Assembly: GCA_019671135.1 (NCBI GenBank)
Contig: JAHRHY010000002.1
Coordinates: forward strand, 682,001-746,000
Origin: Linnemannia hyalina
Lineage: Eukaryota > Mortierellomycota > Mortierellomycetes > Mortierellales > Mortierellaceae
DNA length: 64,000 nucleotides
Reading direction: 5' to 3'
Below are positions 34,824-48,000 of the stretch, one piece after another. Numbering within the stretch: the stretch's first letter is position 1; each line of letters opens with the position of its first letter. A model generated the notes under the pieces. That model worked only from the letters and a program-made list of their open reading frames with translations. It was not told the DNA's origin and did no database searches. The translations under genes were made by a program, and so were the position numbers.

Positions 34824-37800
34824 TTACTCCTCATCGTCCGAGTACGTTGGGCTGGTCGACTTGCCCTGTCCGGCAGGAGGTCGGGATGGGCTGGCCGCAC
34901 CATTGCCGGCGGGACTATACATGGGTCGTCCAGGAGTCGCTGCTCCGCCGCTCGACGGTCCTCCACCTGTGCCATAGCCCATGGGTGAGAACGACGTCGT
35001 CGGTGCCGAGTAGCTAGGAGAGTAGCTAGGGCTTGCTGGGGAGTAGCTTGGGCTCGTAGGAGAGTAGCTGGGACTCGTGGGGCTGTACGACGGCGACGTG
35101 GGCGAATAGCTAGGGCTCGTGGGCGAGTACGACGGCGATGTCGGCGAGTAGCTAGGCGACGTGGGACTGTACGAGGGCGACGTAGGCGAATAGCTCGGGC
35201 TCGTAGGAGAGTAGCTTGGCGACGTAGGCGAGTAGCTTGGCGACGTGGGGCTGTAGCTGGGGCTCGTAGGCGAGTATGATGGGGACGTGGGCGAGTACGA
35301 CGGCGACGTAGGTGAGTACGCCGGCGAGGTCGCACCGTACCCATGGTTCGTAGGAGAATAGCTTGGGCTTGTAGGCGAGTACGACGGCGACGTCGGGCTG
35401 TAGCTTGGGGACGTGGGGCTATAGCTTGGGCTCGTAGGCGAATACGAGGGCGACGTAGGAGAATACGAAGGCGACGTAGGCGAGTACGAGGGTGACGTGG
35501 GCGAATAGTTGGGAGATGTAGGGCTGTAGCTCGGCGACGTAGGGCTGTAGCTGGGAGACGTAGGACTGTAACCAGGGCTGGTCGCGTACATGGGCGAGCT
35601 GGGCGAGTAGCCCGGAGATGCTGGGGAGTATCCAGGACTGGTAGCTCCATAGGGACTGGCTGCATCCCATGATCCAGGGCCCATAGGTGAGCTGGCTCCA
35701 GAGTTGCCCATGGGCGAGAACACTGCATCCATGGGCGAGCTGGGGTGTGAAAAGTCCACATACTGAGGCGAGCGGCCGTCGTACGGCGTCATCGCAGACC
35801 CCATGCTGTCGTGGCCCATACCCATACCCATTCCCATACCCATTCCGCCGGCCATGCCAGGACGGGGTCCCTCAACGACCGTGCTCAACATCTTCTCATC
35901 CAACATCAGGTCAAATTCGCCGGTTCCCAATGGCGCCAGCTGTCCCAACATAATGTTCTCAGCCACTCCGCGGCAGTCATCCAACTCACCAACAGCGGCG
36001 GCCTCCATCAAAATCTCGACAGTCTCCTCGAACGAACAACGCATCAGTGCTCCAGTCTCGGCGCGGTTGATACCGTGGCGGGTAATAGCCATCAAGTGTC
36101 CGCGGTGAGTCATCACATCACACAGCAACGACAAGTGACGGTAGTTGACATAGGAACCATCAAACTCAATGACTCCACGCAACTCCTTCAAAAGCGCCTG
36201 ACGAGCTGCCTCAATACCAAGGACCGACATGACTTCACCGCAGTTGTTCGAGTAGGTCCTGCTAGCGTCGACATCCTCCTCGCACATGACGGCCTTCAAG
36301 TTCGAACCACTGGTCTCCAAGTGCCACTCCATATGAGAGCCAAAAGTGCCGCTCTCCGTGATGGTGATCTTCTTCTTCTCCACCATGTACACACGGATGA
36401 TGTTCTTGATACCACGCAGGCCGATCGAGCTCAACAAACTACTCTCAATCTTCTTCAAGAAAACATCCTCCTCCTCCTGAACATCCGCCTGCTTGTCCGC
36501 CTGCTCCTCGCTAATGATGCGGCACCGGATAATCAGCTTCTCGGCGTTGTCGTCGGAGCAAATGCACATCAGGTCGCGCTGGAAGTCCTCCGAGATCTTG
36601 TTGGACACATCCGCCATCGTTAGCTTCTTGTCAAGCATCATCTTGCGGTCCAACTCGATACGCAGCAACCAGGGCGACGTGCGTGAGGGGTTCAGGTCAT
36701 CATCGGGCATGGCATAGTAGGCCGAAACAAAGTCCTGATCCTCTTCGATGTTGGTGTTCTCTGGGTCGGGGTCGTAGTGAATCTCGGTCGACGAGGTTAC
36801 CTTGCGCAAGTTGGTGTACTCAAGCGCCACCTGGACCTGCTTGGCTCGCTCCATGTTACGCGCACAGTCGTCGGTCAGGTAAACGTTCAGCGAAGGCGTC
36901 TTGATGTTGGTCGCAACGTTGATAATCTCCTTAAGACGAGGCACTCCCAGGGTGACATTCTTGGACGACACTCCGGCGTAATGGAAGGTGTTGAGCGTCA
37001 TCTGTGTGGCGGGCTCTCCGATCGACTGGGCAGCGACCGTACCGACCATCTCTCCGGGATTGACCATCGCGTGGGCGAAGCGGGATCCAATCTCGCCGAC
37101 AACCCAATCAAAAGCCTCGCGTGTCAGGTGGTACTCCTCAATCACCCTGCGGACTGCAAGCGTCGAACGAATCAACATGCGGAACAGCAAAGTGGCATTG
37201 TCCTGAGCCTCCACACTGATGCGATCCGTGCCGCGAACGACAACCAGTTGCTTCTCCAGGTTCTTGATGCTCTCCAAGATGTGGCGAGGATCAAGGTCGC
37301 TGGGTCGCTTGTGGTCGACGTGGAACATCTGCTTGGAGTTCCAGATGTAACGTCTGATGTTGGTAGGCATAGGCCATTGGTCGTCACCTTCCGTGAAGAT
37401 GTAGTTGCGGAGCAAGTGGCGGTCATCTTCCAACTGCTTGAACTCGGCATCCAGCAACGACTGGACGGGGCCGACATTGGACCTCGACCCGCTGGACCTG
37501 GCAGCATCGGCCTCCTCCAACGACTTGAGCACAGAGTAGTCAAGGGTACCTGACTTGAAACCCTTGGATTTGTCCGCCAACTCAATCTTGAACTTTCGCT
37601 CAAACTGAGCATTGGACATCTTGACCGTATCCAAGCGTTGCTTCTCGACGTGACAAGCATCCATGCCATCCTCACCGTAACAGAACTGGATCACATGGCC
37701 GAGGGAGTTTCGGACGGTACCGTCGTACTTGACCATCACATCCTCCAGCGCCTTGACCAGACGACGCTGAATGTAACCGGTCTCGGCAGTCTTGACAGCG

Positions 37801-40800
37801 GTATCAATCAGACCTAATGAGTACGTGGGAAATGAGTGGAAGGCGAAGAAAAGAGGTGAGTAAATGGTAATCGAGAGCATAATAATAAACAAATACATAA
37901 TAAACCTTTCATGTTCGCATGCTTTACCTTCACGTCCTCCCATGGCGTGGAAGAAGAACTCTTGAGGGGTCAAACCACGAAGGTACGAGTTCTCGACGAA
38001 ACCACGACTCTCGGGCGAATGGTCGTCCTTGGTAAAGTGGGGGAGGGTTCGGTACTTGAATCCAAAAGGAATACGTTTACCCTCGACGTTCTGCTGACCC
38101 ACACAAGCTGTCATCTGCGAGACGTTAATGAAGGATCCCTTGGATCCAGAGATAACCATTTGCTTGACGTTGTTGTCCTCGCGCAAACTCTGCTGGGCCA
38201 TCTTTCCTGCATCATCACGAGCCGTGTTTAGCGCCCTGTTCACGTTCGACTCGAATGTCTCGCGCAGGGTCATACCGGGCTTGCACTCGAGTTTGTCCTG
38301 CTGCGCCTGGATAATGAGGTCGTTGACGTTGCTGGTCGCGTTGTTGATAATCGTGGAAATGCCCAAGACAGTGTTACGATCCGCAACTGTGTCTCCAATA
38401 CCAATACTGAATCCGTGCTGCAACAGCCAGTAGTTGACGACCGTCTGACATCCGTTGAAGAACGTCTTGGCCACCTCAGGTCCGTACTGGTTCATTATTA
38501 CGTGGATCCATCCGCCTCCTGATGTACCGACAGTCTTCTTGCAGACAATACCGCAAATCAATTCGCCGTTCTCGACAATGACCTTGGTGTCTCCAGGGGA
38601 AATGTCGCTCTCTTCGTTATCAGGGTGAGTCGAGTGGAAGGTGATACAGTTGATACCCTTGGGGATAATCATACTGACCATCTGCTTTCCGGTCCATAGA
38701 GGCTTGGGCTTGAGGATTGCAGGGGTTGGCAGGAATCCCTCCCAACCGGGCACCCACATCACCAAGTTCATCACCATCTCCTTGGTCAGGAAGCAGTCAC
38801 GCTTGGTAAACTTGCGCACACCGCACAGCGTATCCTGCACAATACCCATGACGGGCTTGTTCGACTGGGGGGAAACGATCTGGCGAGGAACCATGCAGAT
38901 CTCTGTAATCTCGGCACGCGTCTCAACCGACTGGGGAACGTGCAAGTTCATCTCGTCTCCGTCGAAATCGGCGTTGTAGGGCGATGTGACAGAGAGGTTG
39001 AGACGGAACGTCGAGTAAGGCATCACGCGAATCTTGTGACCCATCATCGACATTTTGTGCAGAGAAGGCTGACGGTTAAAGATAACAACGTCGCCGTCGT
39101 TAATGTGACGCTCAACCTTCCATCCGAGCTGCAAAGGGACTTCTCGCTTGTTCCACCGCAAGTCGATACGCTGGCCATCATCACGGATGACATACACAGC
39201 TCCGGGATGCTCTGTGGGTCCGTTCCTGACCAGCTCCTGCAATTTGTCAATGTTGTAGGGTGTGACCAATTCTGGGTAGGTAAGGGTCCTGGCGATACTG
39301 CGGGGCACTCCGACCTCGTCAATCGACAAGTTGGGGTCTCCTGTAATAACTGTACGCGCCGAGAAATCCACACGCTTTCCCATCAAGTTTCCACGAAGAC
39401 GACCCTCCTTTCCCTTCAGACGAGCACGAATCGACTTGAGCTGCATGGCGAGAAAACAATTAAACAGAGTTGGCAATAAGTACCGTGTCAAGGAGCTCAA
39501 AACAACTAGCTCGGCAAAGTCACGTATACGACATGTTCAAAACAAACAATATGTCCACTTACAGGTCGTCCGTTCTTGTGAGCTGCTGGGGGCTGTCCAG
39601 CAATGTCGTTATCCATGTATGTGGCGACATGGTACTGGAGCAGCTGCTCGTGCTGCTGGATCAAATGTGCTGGGGTTCCGTCCTGTGCACACCGGTAGAC
39701 ATCAGCATTGGTCTTGATGATGGCAAACAACTTGTGAGTCAAATCATCCTCTCCTGTGCTCGATCCATCCATTTGAATACTGGGGCGGACAGCCAGAGGA
39801 GGGATAGGAAGCACTGTCATGATCATCCACTCGGGGCGAGCAAACTCTGCAGACAGACCCATGGCCTGGATATCTTCGTCCGAAATACGCTTCAAGATGT
39901 GGTACGCATCACTGGGCGTCAATGTGCGCTTGCCCTCGGGTTGAGAATCCTATGTTCAACATAAGGCGAATGGTGAACGAGGATTAGTATTGTTGTTACG
40001 GGCCATTTAACAAAATTGACCAACGGTCAGGCATAGCAATCACTGCAAGGATAAAAGAAGCCATAATACTTACGTCGTTGGCGTTGGCTTTGAAGTTGAC
40101 GCTCAGGCCGAGACCTTCCTTGCGGAAGATGGGCTGGCGGTGTCCACATCCACCGTGCGACTTTTTCTTGGGCTGTGGAATACCTTGCTCATCCACCTCC
40201 ATCTCTTCGCCCATCTCGCCGTCAATATCATCGCCACCCTCGCAGACCATCTTGGTCTTGGCGAGCTCCCAAACAGCCTTCAGACGGACCTTGGGGTCTC
40301 TGATGCGTCGAGCTCTGACAAACTTGCTGTTGTTCTGATACCACAAACATATCAGAACAGAGAGAAATGATCGGAAAGAATAACGACCGAATTAGCTATG
40401 CTTTGCCACCAACAGCGCCACCGGCCGATATTATTTTTCGTTATCCACTCTGACGAAGCTGGAAAATGGCCAAAAAAAAAAAAAAAAAAAAAAAAGGAGG
40501 GCAACAAACTTACATCGTCCACCTTGAGCTTGGAGCAAGAGTAGCACACACACTCAAGAATCTTCTTGACCTTGGTCAGAAAACCTATTAGGCAGTTGCG
40601 GTTCAATGCTCAGATTAGTCGTTCATATATCCCTACACGATTCTTGCCTCAGAAAAGGACTCAAAAATGCGCGTTTGAATAAATAACGACTAAATAAACC
40701 ATGGGACATGTCAGTCGGACATACCGTTCAGATAAACAGGCTTGGCCAACTCGATATGACCGAAATGTCCGGGGCACTCAGCCATGCCCTCCGAGCACGT

Positions 40801-41229
40801 CTGGCACTTGAAGTTGCGGTTGATGGTACCCATACGGGGATCGTGCAGACCGCCGATCTTGGGCCGCTTGGTACCCTCGTCAATCAGCTCTGCGTGCTCG
40901 ATCTTGGCCACAGACATGTTTTTCTATATACATTTTTTTTTTTGGTGTTTTGTTATTTGTGTACATACACAGATCAGGAATACATGTTTATTAGTTTTAC
41001 GCTGCCTCTCATTTCTCATACGCAACAAGAACAAAACACAATACGGTGTTCGTTCTTTGTCCACTGTACAGGACACATATACACACACTCATAACCACAC
41101 GCGCAAACATAAACAACAAAAGCATCAAAAATGCAAACGTACAATTTCTTCTGGCGAGAGGATACCAAACTGCACACAGTCCACGCGCCGCAGCGGTGCT
41201 GACGAGTAGGTGAATCTGTTGCCGCTCAT
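34824..41229 (-). CDS. RPB1: RNA polymerase II largest subunit RPB1, copy 1 (1835 aa, 7 exons)
   Basis: Catalytic subunit of RNA polymerase II; with Rpb2 it forms the active centre that makes mRNA in the nucleus. Exons: 41143..41229, 40725..40923, 40514..40584, 40074..40334, 39563..39949, 37928..39440, 34824..37813. Phases close. Visible: N-terminal clamp zinc motif ([19 protein letters not shown]), second zinc pair in CVCYSCSK, catalytic [10 protein letters not shown] near residue 491-500 with three Mg-binding Asp, bridge and trigger regions (FHAMGGREG then [13 protein letters not shown] across an intron), and a C-terminal domain of roughly 25 YSPTSPS heptads interrupted once by [15 protein letters not shown] Gly-Met run ([13 protein letters not shown]) links the body to the CTD. 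The last intron (37814..37927, 114 nt) is a multiple of three without stops, so its retention would insert 38 residues; conservation of [11 protein letters not shown] argues it is spliced. Nothing suggests inactivation. Second copy at 42086..48509. Confidence 0.97.
35010..35600 (-). repeat. 21-bp CTD heptad repeats, RPB1 copy 1
   Basis: Coding array of 21-bp units for YSPTSPS. Codons vary between units (AGC/TCG/TCT for Ser, ACG/ACA for Thr), so the array is old and not freshly expanded. The codon pattern is shared with copy 2. Confidence 0.95.
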
Positions 41230-41239
41230 TGTCGTGTCG

Positions 41240-42075
41240 GCGGATAGTGCACGGCAGTAGGCGTTATCTGCTGCGGGGTTTTTCTGCTGCGGAGTGAAGG
41301 TTAAAGGGAAGGCTCCCGCGGAGACAAGTCCGGTGTATCAAGAGAAGTGGTTTGTGTAAAGACCAGTTGGTGAAGGCTGTTGAGTTTTGGTGGAGACGAG
41401 AGTGTGTGGTTACAGGGCGGTGCGGGAGTGTGGAAGGGGGTCTTGATGACTCCTGGGTTACTAATGTGTGGCCGAGTGAGTGTGTTGGGTTGATTACAAA
41501 CTGTTGATGAGAGAGAGTGAATAGTCCTATTGCTGTCGGCTGTGTTGTTTTTTTGGTCCTTTCTTTTCAGGGTCCAATGGTGGTACCGAGACGAGGTTAG
41601 ATGTCGATGGCAACCTTTCGTCAGGCAGAGGAAGTGAAAGAGAAACAGATGGAAAAGACAAAAGCGCAAGAAAAAAAGGTGCAAAAGATCTTTATTTATA
41701 CGTTGGATTAATAAACCATGCGATATCGCAATTATCAGTGACGTAACATTTATTGGGGTCCTGAGGGCTCCAAGATCCGCACTCTCCCAACTTACTTAAA
41801 CTTCACTCTCCTCGCCATCAAGATGTCCACCTTGTTCTTTCATCCACGCTTTACAGTCTTGTCATTGTCAAGCAACAGCACCGCAGGATCCTGTTGCGCC
41901 TCACCCATAACACCTACCACCGCTTCCTATCTACCTCTCCACATCCTTACTTCCTTCTAATTAGCTACATCCTAACTACCCACGAGCAGAGCGATAGTCA
42001 GGGTAGAAGATCGACCCAGAAACCCATTCACTGGCAGGAACAAACCAACGAGGCATATCGCACATAAGGACACCG
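41240..42075. promoter_or_regulatory. unique 836-bp spacer: divergent promoter region of the two RPB1 copies
   Basis: This single-copy sequence separates two start codons pointing away from each other, so it must hold both promoters. The left half is GA/GT-rich and the right half CT/CA-rich on the plus strand, so each gene sees a pyrimidine-rich strand upstream, like other genes here. Near the middle lie a 12-bp perfect palindrome (TGCGATATCGCA, 41719..41730), an ATF/CREB-like TGACGTAA (41739..41746) and an A/T-rich TTTATTTATA at about 41691. The two 5' flanks share only the last 10 bp (CGACACGACA) before each ATG. No convincing ORF. Confidence 0.7.
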
Positions 42076-42085
42076 CGACACGACA

Positions 42086-45000
42086 ATGAGCGGCAACAGA
42101 TTCACCTACTCGTCAGCACCGCTGCGGCGCGTGGACTGTGTGCAGTTTGGTATCCTCTCGCCAGAAGAAATTGTACGTTTGCATTTTTGATGCTTTTGTT
42201 GTTTATGTTTGCGCGTGTGGTTATGAGTGTGTGTATATGTGTCCTGTACAGTGGACAAAGAACGAACACCGTATTGTGTTTTGTTCTTGTTGCGTATGAG
42301 AAATGAGAGGCAGCGTAAAACTAATAAACATGTATTCCTGATCTGTGTATGTACACAAATAACAAAACACCAAAAAAAAAAATGTATATAGAAAAACATG
42401 TCTGTGGCCAAGATCGAGCACGCAGAGCTGATTGACGAGGGTACCAAGCGGCCCAAGATCGGCGGTCTGCACGATCCCCGTATGGGTACCATCAACCGCA
42501 ACTTCAAGTGCCAGACGTGCTCGGAGGGCATGGCTGAGTGCCCCGGACATTTCGGTCATATCGAGTTGGCCAAGCCTGTTTATCTGAACGGTATGTCCGA
42601 CTGACATGTCCCATGGTTTATTTAGTCGTTATTTATTCAAACGCGCATTTTTGAGTCCTTTTCTGAGGCAAGAATCGTGTAGGGATATATGAACGACTAA
42701 TCTGAGCATTGAACCGCAACTGCCTAATAGGTTTTCTGACCAAGGTCAAGAAGATTCTTGAGTGTGTGTGCTACTCTTGCTCCAAGCTCAAGGTGGACGA
42801 TGTAAGTTTGTTGCCCTCCTTTTTTTTTTTTTTTTTTTTTTTTGGCCATTTTCCAGCTTCGTCAGAGTGGATAACGAAAAATAATATCGGCCGGTGGCGC
42901 TGTTGGTGGCAAAGCATAGCTAATTCGGTCGTTATTCTTTCCGATCATTTCTCTCTGTTCTGATATGTTTGTGGTATCAGAACAACAGCAAGTTTGTCAG
43001 AGCTCGACGCATCAGAGACCCCAAGGTCCGTCTGAAGGCTGTTTGGGAGCTCGCCAAGACCAAGATGGTCTGCGAGGGTGGCGATGATATTGACGGCGAG
43101 ATGGGCGAAGAGATGGAGGTGGATGAGCAAGGTATTCCACAGCCCAAGAAAAAGTCGCACGGTGGATGTGGACACCGCCAGCCCATCTTCCGCAAGGAAG
43201 GTCTCGGCCTGAGCGTCAACTTCAAAGCCAACGCCAACGACGTAAGTATTATGGCTTCTTTTATCCTTGCAGTGATTGCTATGCCTGACCGTTGGTCAAT
43301 TTTGTTAAATGGCCCGTAACAACAATACTAATCCTCGTTCACCATTCGCCTTATGTTGAACATAGGATTCTCAACCCGAGGGCAAGCGCACATTGACGCC
43401 CAGTGATGCGTACCACATCTTGAAGCGTATTTCGGACGAAGATATCCAGGCCATGGGTCTGTCTGCAGAGTTTGCTCGCCCCGAGTGGATGATCATGACA
43501 GTGCTTCCTATCCCTCCTCTGGCTGTCCGCCCCAGTATTCAAATGGATGGATCGAGCACAGGAGAGGATGATTTGACTCACAAGTTGTTTGCCATCATCA
43601 AGACCAATGCTGATGTCTACCGGTGTGCACAGGACGGAACCCCAGCACATTTGATCCAGCAGCACGAGCAGCTGCTCCAGTACCATGTCGCCACATACAT
43701 GGATAACGACATTGCTGGACAGCCCCCAGCAGCTCACAAGAACGGACGACCTGTAAGTGGACATATTGTTTGTTTTGAACATGTCGTATACGTGACTTTG
43801 CCGAGCTAGTTGTTTTGAGCTCCTTGACACGGTACTTATTGCCAACTCTGTTTAATTGTTTTCTCGCCATGCAGCTCAAGTCGATTCGTGCTCGTCTGAA
43901 GGGAAAGGAGGGTCGTCTTCGTGGAAACTTGATGGGAAAGCGTGTGGATTTCTCGGCGCGTACAGTTATTACAGGAGACCCCAACTTGTCGATTGACGAG
44001 GTCGGAGTGCCCCGCAGTATCGCCAGGACCCTTACCTACCCAGAATTGGTCACACCCTACAACATTGACAAATTGCAGGAGCTGGTCAGGAACGGACCCA
44101 CAGAGCATCCCGGAGCTGTGTATGTCATCCGTGATGATGGCCAGCGTATCGACTTGCGGTGGAACAAGCGAGAAGTCCCTTTGCAGCTCGGATGGAAGGT
44201 TGAGCGTCACATTAACGACGGCGACGTTGTTATCTTTAACCGTCAGCCTTCTCTGCACAAAATGTCGATGATGGGTCACAAGATTCGCGTGATGCCTTAC
44301 TCGACGTTCCGTCTCAACCTCTCTGTCACATCGCCCTACAACGCCGATTTCGACGGAGACGAGATGAACTTGCACGTTCCCCAGTCGGTTGAGACGCGTG
44401 CCGAGATTACAGAGATCTGCATGGTTCCTCGCCAGATCGTTTCCCCCCAGTCGAACAAGCCCGTCATGGGTATTGTGCAGGATACGCTGTGCGGTGTGCG
44501 CAAGTTTACCAAGCGTGACTGCTTCCTGACCAAGGAGATGGTGATGAACTTGGTGATGTGGGTGCCCGGTTGGGAGGGATTCCTGCCAACCCCTGCAATC
44601 CTCAAGCCCAAGCCTCTATGGACCGGAAAGCAGATGGTCAGTATGATTATCCCCAAGGGTATCAACTGTATCACCTTCCACTCGACTCACCCTGATAACG
44701 AAGAGAGCGACATTTCCCCTGGAGACACCAAGGTCATTGTCGAGAACGGCGAATTGATTTGCGGTATTGTCTGCAAGAAGACTGTCGGTACATCAGGAGG
44801 CGGATGGATCCACGTAATAATGAACCAGTACGGACCTGAGGTGGCCAAGACGTTCTTCAACGGATGTCAGACGGTCGTCAACTACTGGCTGTTGCAGCAC
44901 GGATTCAGTATTGGTATTGGAGACACAGTTGCGGATCGTAACACTGTCTTGGGCATTTCCACGATTATCAACAACGCGACCAGCAACGTCAACGACCTCA

Positions 45001-48000
45001 TTATCCAGGCGCAGCAGGACAAACTCGAGTGCAAGCCCGGTATGACCCTGCGCGAGACATTCGAGTCGAACGTGAACAGGGCGCTAAACACGGCTCGTGA
45101 TGATGCAGGAAAGATGGCCCAGCAGAGTTTGCGCGAGGACAACAACGTCAAGCAAATGGTTATCTCTGGATCCAAGGGATCCTTCATTAACGTCTCGCAG
45201 ATGACAGCTTGTGTGGGTCAGCAGAACGTCGAGGGTAAACGTATTCCTTTTGGATTCAAGTACCGAACCCTCCCCCACTTTACCAAGGACGACCATTCGC
45301 CCGAGAGTCGTGGTTTCGTCGAGAACTCGTACCTTCGTGGTTTGACCCCTCAAGAGTTCTTCTTCCACGCCATGGGAGGACGTGAAGGTAAAGCATGCGA
45401 ACATGAAAGGTTTATTATGTATTTGTTTATTATTATGCTCTCGATTACCATTTACTCACCTCTTTTCTTCGCCTTCCACTCATTTCCCACGTACTCATTA
45501 GGTCTGATTGATACCGCTGTCAAGACTGCCGAGACCGGTTACATTCAGCGTCGTCTGGTCAAGGCGCTGGAGGATGTGATGGTCAAGTACGACGGTACCG
45601 TCCGAAACTCCCTCGGCCATGTGATCCAGTTCTGTTACGGTGAGGATGGCATGGATGCTTGTCACGTCGAGAAGCAACGCTTGGATACGGTCAAGATGTC
45701 CAATGCTCAGTTTGAGCGAAAGTTCAAGATTGAGTTGGCGGACAAATCCAAGGGTTTCAAGTCAGGTACCCTTGACTACTCTGTGCTCAAGTCGTTGGAG
45801 GAGGCCGATGCTGCCAGGTCCAGCGGGTCGAGGTCCAATGTCGGCCCCGTCCAGTCGTTGCTGGATGCCGAGTTCAAGCAGTTGGAAGATGACCGCCACT
45901 TGCTCCGCAACTACATCTTCACGGAAGGTGACGACCAATGGCCTATGCCTACCAACATCAGACGTTACATCTGGAACTCCAAGCAGATGTTCCACGTCGA
46001 CCACAAGCGACCCAGCGACCTTGATCCTCGCCACATCTTGGAGAGCATCAAGAACCTGGAGAAGCAACTGGTTGTCGTTCGCGGCACGGATCGCATCAGT
46101 GTGGAGGCTCAGGACAATGCCACTTTGCTGTTCCGCATGTTGATTCGTTCGACGCTTGCAGTCCGCAGGGTGATTGAGGAGTACCACCTGACACGCGAGG
46201 CTTTTGATTGGGTTGTCGGCGAGATTGGATCCCGCTTCGCCCACGCGATGGTCAATCCCGGAGAGATGGTCGGTACGGTCGCTGCCCAGTCGATCGGAGA
46301 GCCCGCCACACAGATGACGCTCAACACCTTCCATTACGCCGGAGTGTCGTCCAAGAATGTCACCCTGGGAGTGCCTCGTCTTAAGGAGATTATCAACGTT
46401 GCGACCAACATCAAGACGCCTTCGCTGAACGTTTACCTGACCGACGACTGTGCGCGTAACATGGAGCGAGCCAAGCAGGTCCAGGTGGCGCTTGAGTACA
46501 CCAACTTGCGCAAGGTAACCTCGTCGACCGAGATTCACTACGACCCCGACCCAGAGAACACCAACATCGAAGAGGATCAGGACTTTGTTTCGGCCTACTA
46601 TGCCATGCCCGATGATGACCTGAACCCCTCACGCACGTCGCCCTGGTTGCTGCGTATCGAGTTGGACCGCAAGATGATGCTTGACAAGAAGCTAACGATG
46701 GCGGATGTGTCCAACAAGATCTCGGAGGACTTCCAGCGCGACCTGATGTGCATTTGCTCCGACGACAACGCCGAGAAGCTGATTATCCGGTGCCGCATCA
46801 TTAGCGAGGAGCAGGCGGACAAGCAGGCGGATGTTCAGGAGGAGGAGGATGTTTTCTTGAAGAAGATTGAGAGTAGTTTGTTGAGCTCGATCGGCCTGCG
46901 TGGTATCAAGAACATCATCCGTGTGTACATGGTGGAGAAGAAGAAGATCACCATCACGGAGAGCGGCACTTTTGGCTCTCATATGGAGTGGCACTTGGAG
47001 ACCAGTGGTTCGAACTTGAAGGCCGTCATGTGCGAGGAGGATGTCGACGCTAGCAGGACCTACTCGAACAACTGCGGTGAAGTCATGTCGGTCCTTGGTA
47101 TTGAGGCAGCTCGTCAGGCGCTTTTGAAGGAGTTGCGTGGAGTCATTGAGTTTGATGGTTCCTATGTCAACTACCGTCACTTGTCGTTGCTGTGTGATGT
47201 GATGACTCACCGCGGACACTTGATGGCTATTACCCGCCACGGTATCAACCGCGCCGAGACTGGAGCACTGATGCGTTGTTCGTTCGAGGAGACTGTCGAG
47301 ATTTTGATGGAGGCCGCCGCTGTTGGTGAGTTGGATGACTGCCGCGGAGTGGCTGAGAACATTATGTTGGGACAGCTGGCGCCATTGGGAACCGGCGAAT
47401 TTGACCTGATGTTGGATGAGAAGATGTTGAGCACGGTCGTTGAGGGACCCCGTCCTGGCATGGCCGGCGGAATGGGTATGGGAATGGGTATGGGTATGGG
47501 AATGGGTATGGGTATGGGCCACGACAGCATGGGGTCTGCGATGACGCCGTACGACGGCCGCTCGCCTCAGTATGTGGACTTTTCACACCCCAGCTCGCCC
47601 ATGGATGCAGTGTTCTCGCCCATGGGCAACTCTGGAGCCAGCTCACCTATGGGCCCTGGATCATGGGATGCAGCCAGTCCCTATGGAGCTACCAGTCCTG
47701 GATACTCCCCAGCATCTCCGGGCTACTCGCCCAGCTCGCCCATGTACGCGACCAGCCCTGGTTACAGTCCTACGTCTCCCAGCTACAGCCCTACGTCGCC
47801 GAGCTACAGCCCTACATCTCCCAACTATTCGCCCACGTCACCCTCGTACTCGCCTACGTCGCCTTCGTATTCTCCTACGTCGCCCTCGTATTCGCCTACG
47901 AGCCCAAGCTATAGCCCCACGTCCCCAAGCTACAGCCCGACGTCGCCGTCGTACTCGCCTACAAGCCCAAGCTATTCTCCTACGAACCATGGGTACGGTG

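Larger units (their letters stand above)
34471..41239 (-). repeat. left arm (6,769 bp) of a giant inverted repeat containing RPB1
   Basis: The reverse complement matches 42076..48862 with coordinates summing to 83315 on the 5' side of the gene. All exons, introns, the A24 intron homopolymer, and 353 bp of 3' flank match. The only difference I found is one 18-bp unit missing at about 35818-35855. Outside 34471 and 41239 the two sides become unrelated; a T8/A8 run adjoins both outer ends, after a 7-bp indel. Confidence 0.95.

Noticed and set aside
34808..35761. 317-codon Arg-rich frame overlapping the RPB1 CTD (and its mirror at 47572..48525)
   Set aside because: It is a frame shadow of the 21-bp CTD repeats; codon periodicity belongs to the YSPTSPS frame.
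41301..41684. 127-codon frame in the spacer between RPB1 copies
   Set aside because: Overlaps pyrimidine-rich promoter DNA and has no domain or splice context.
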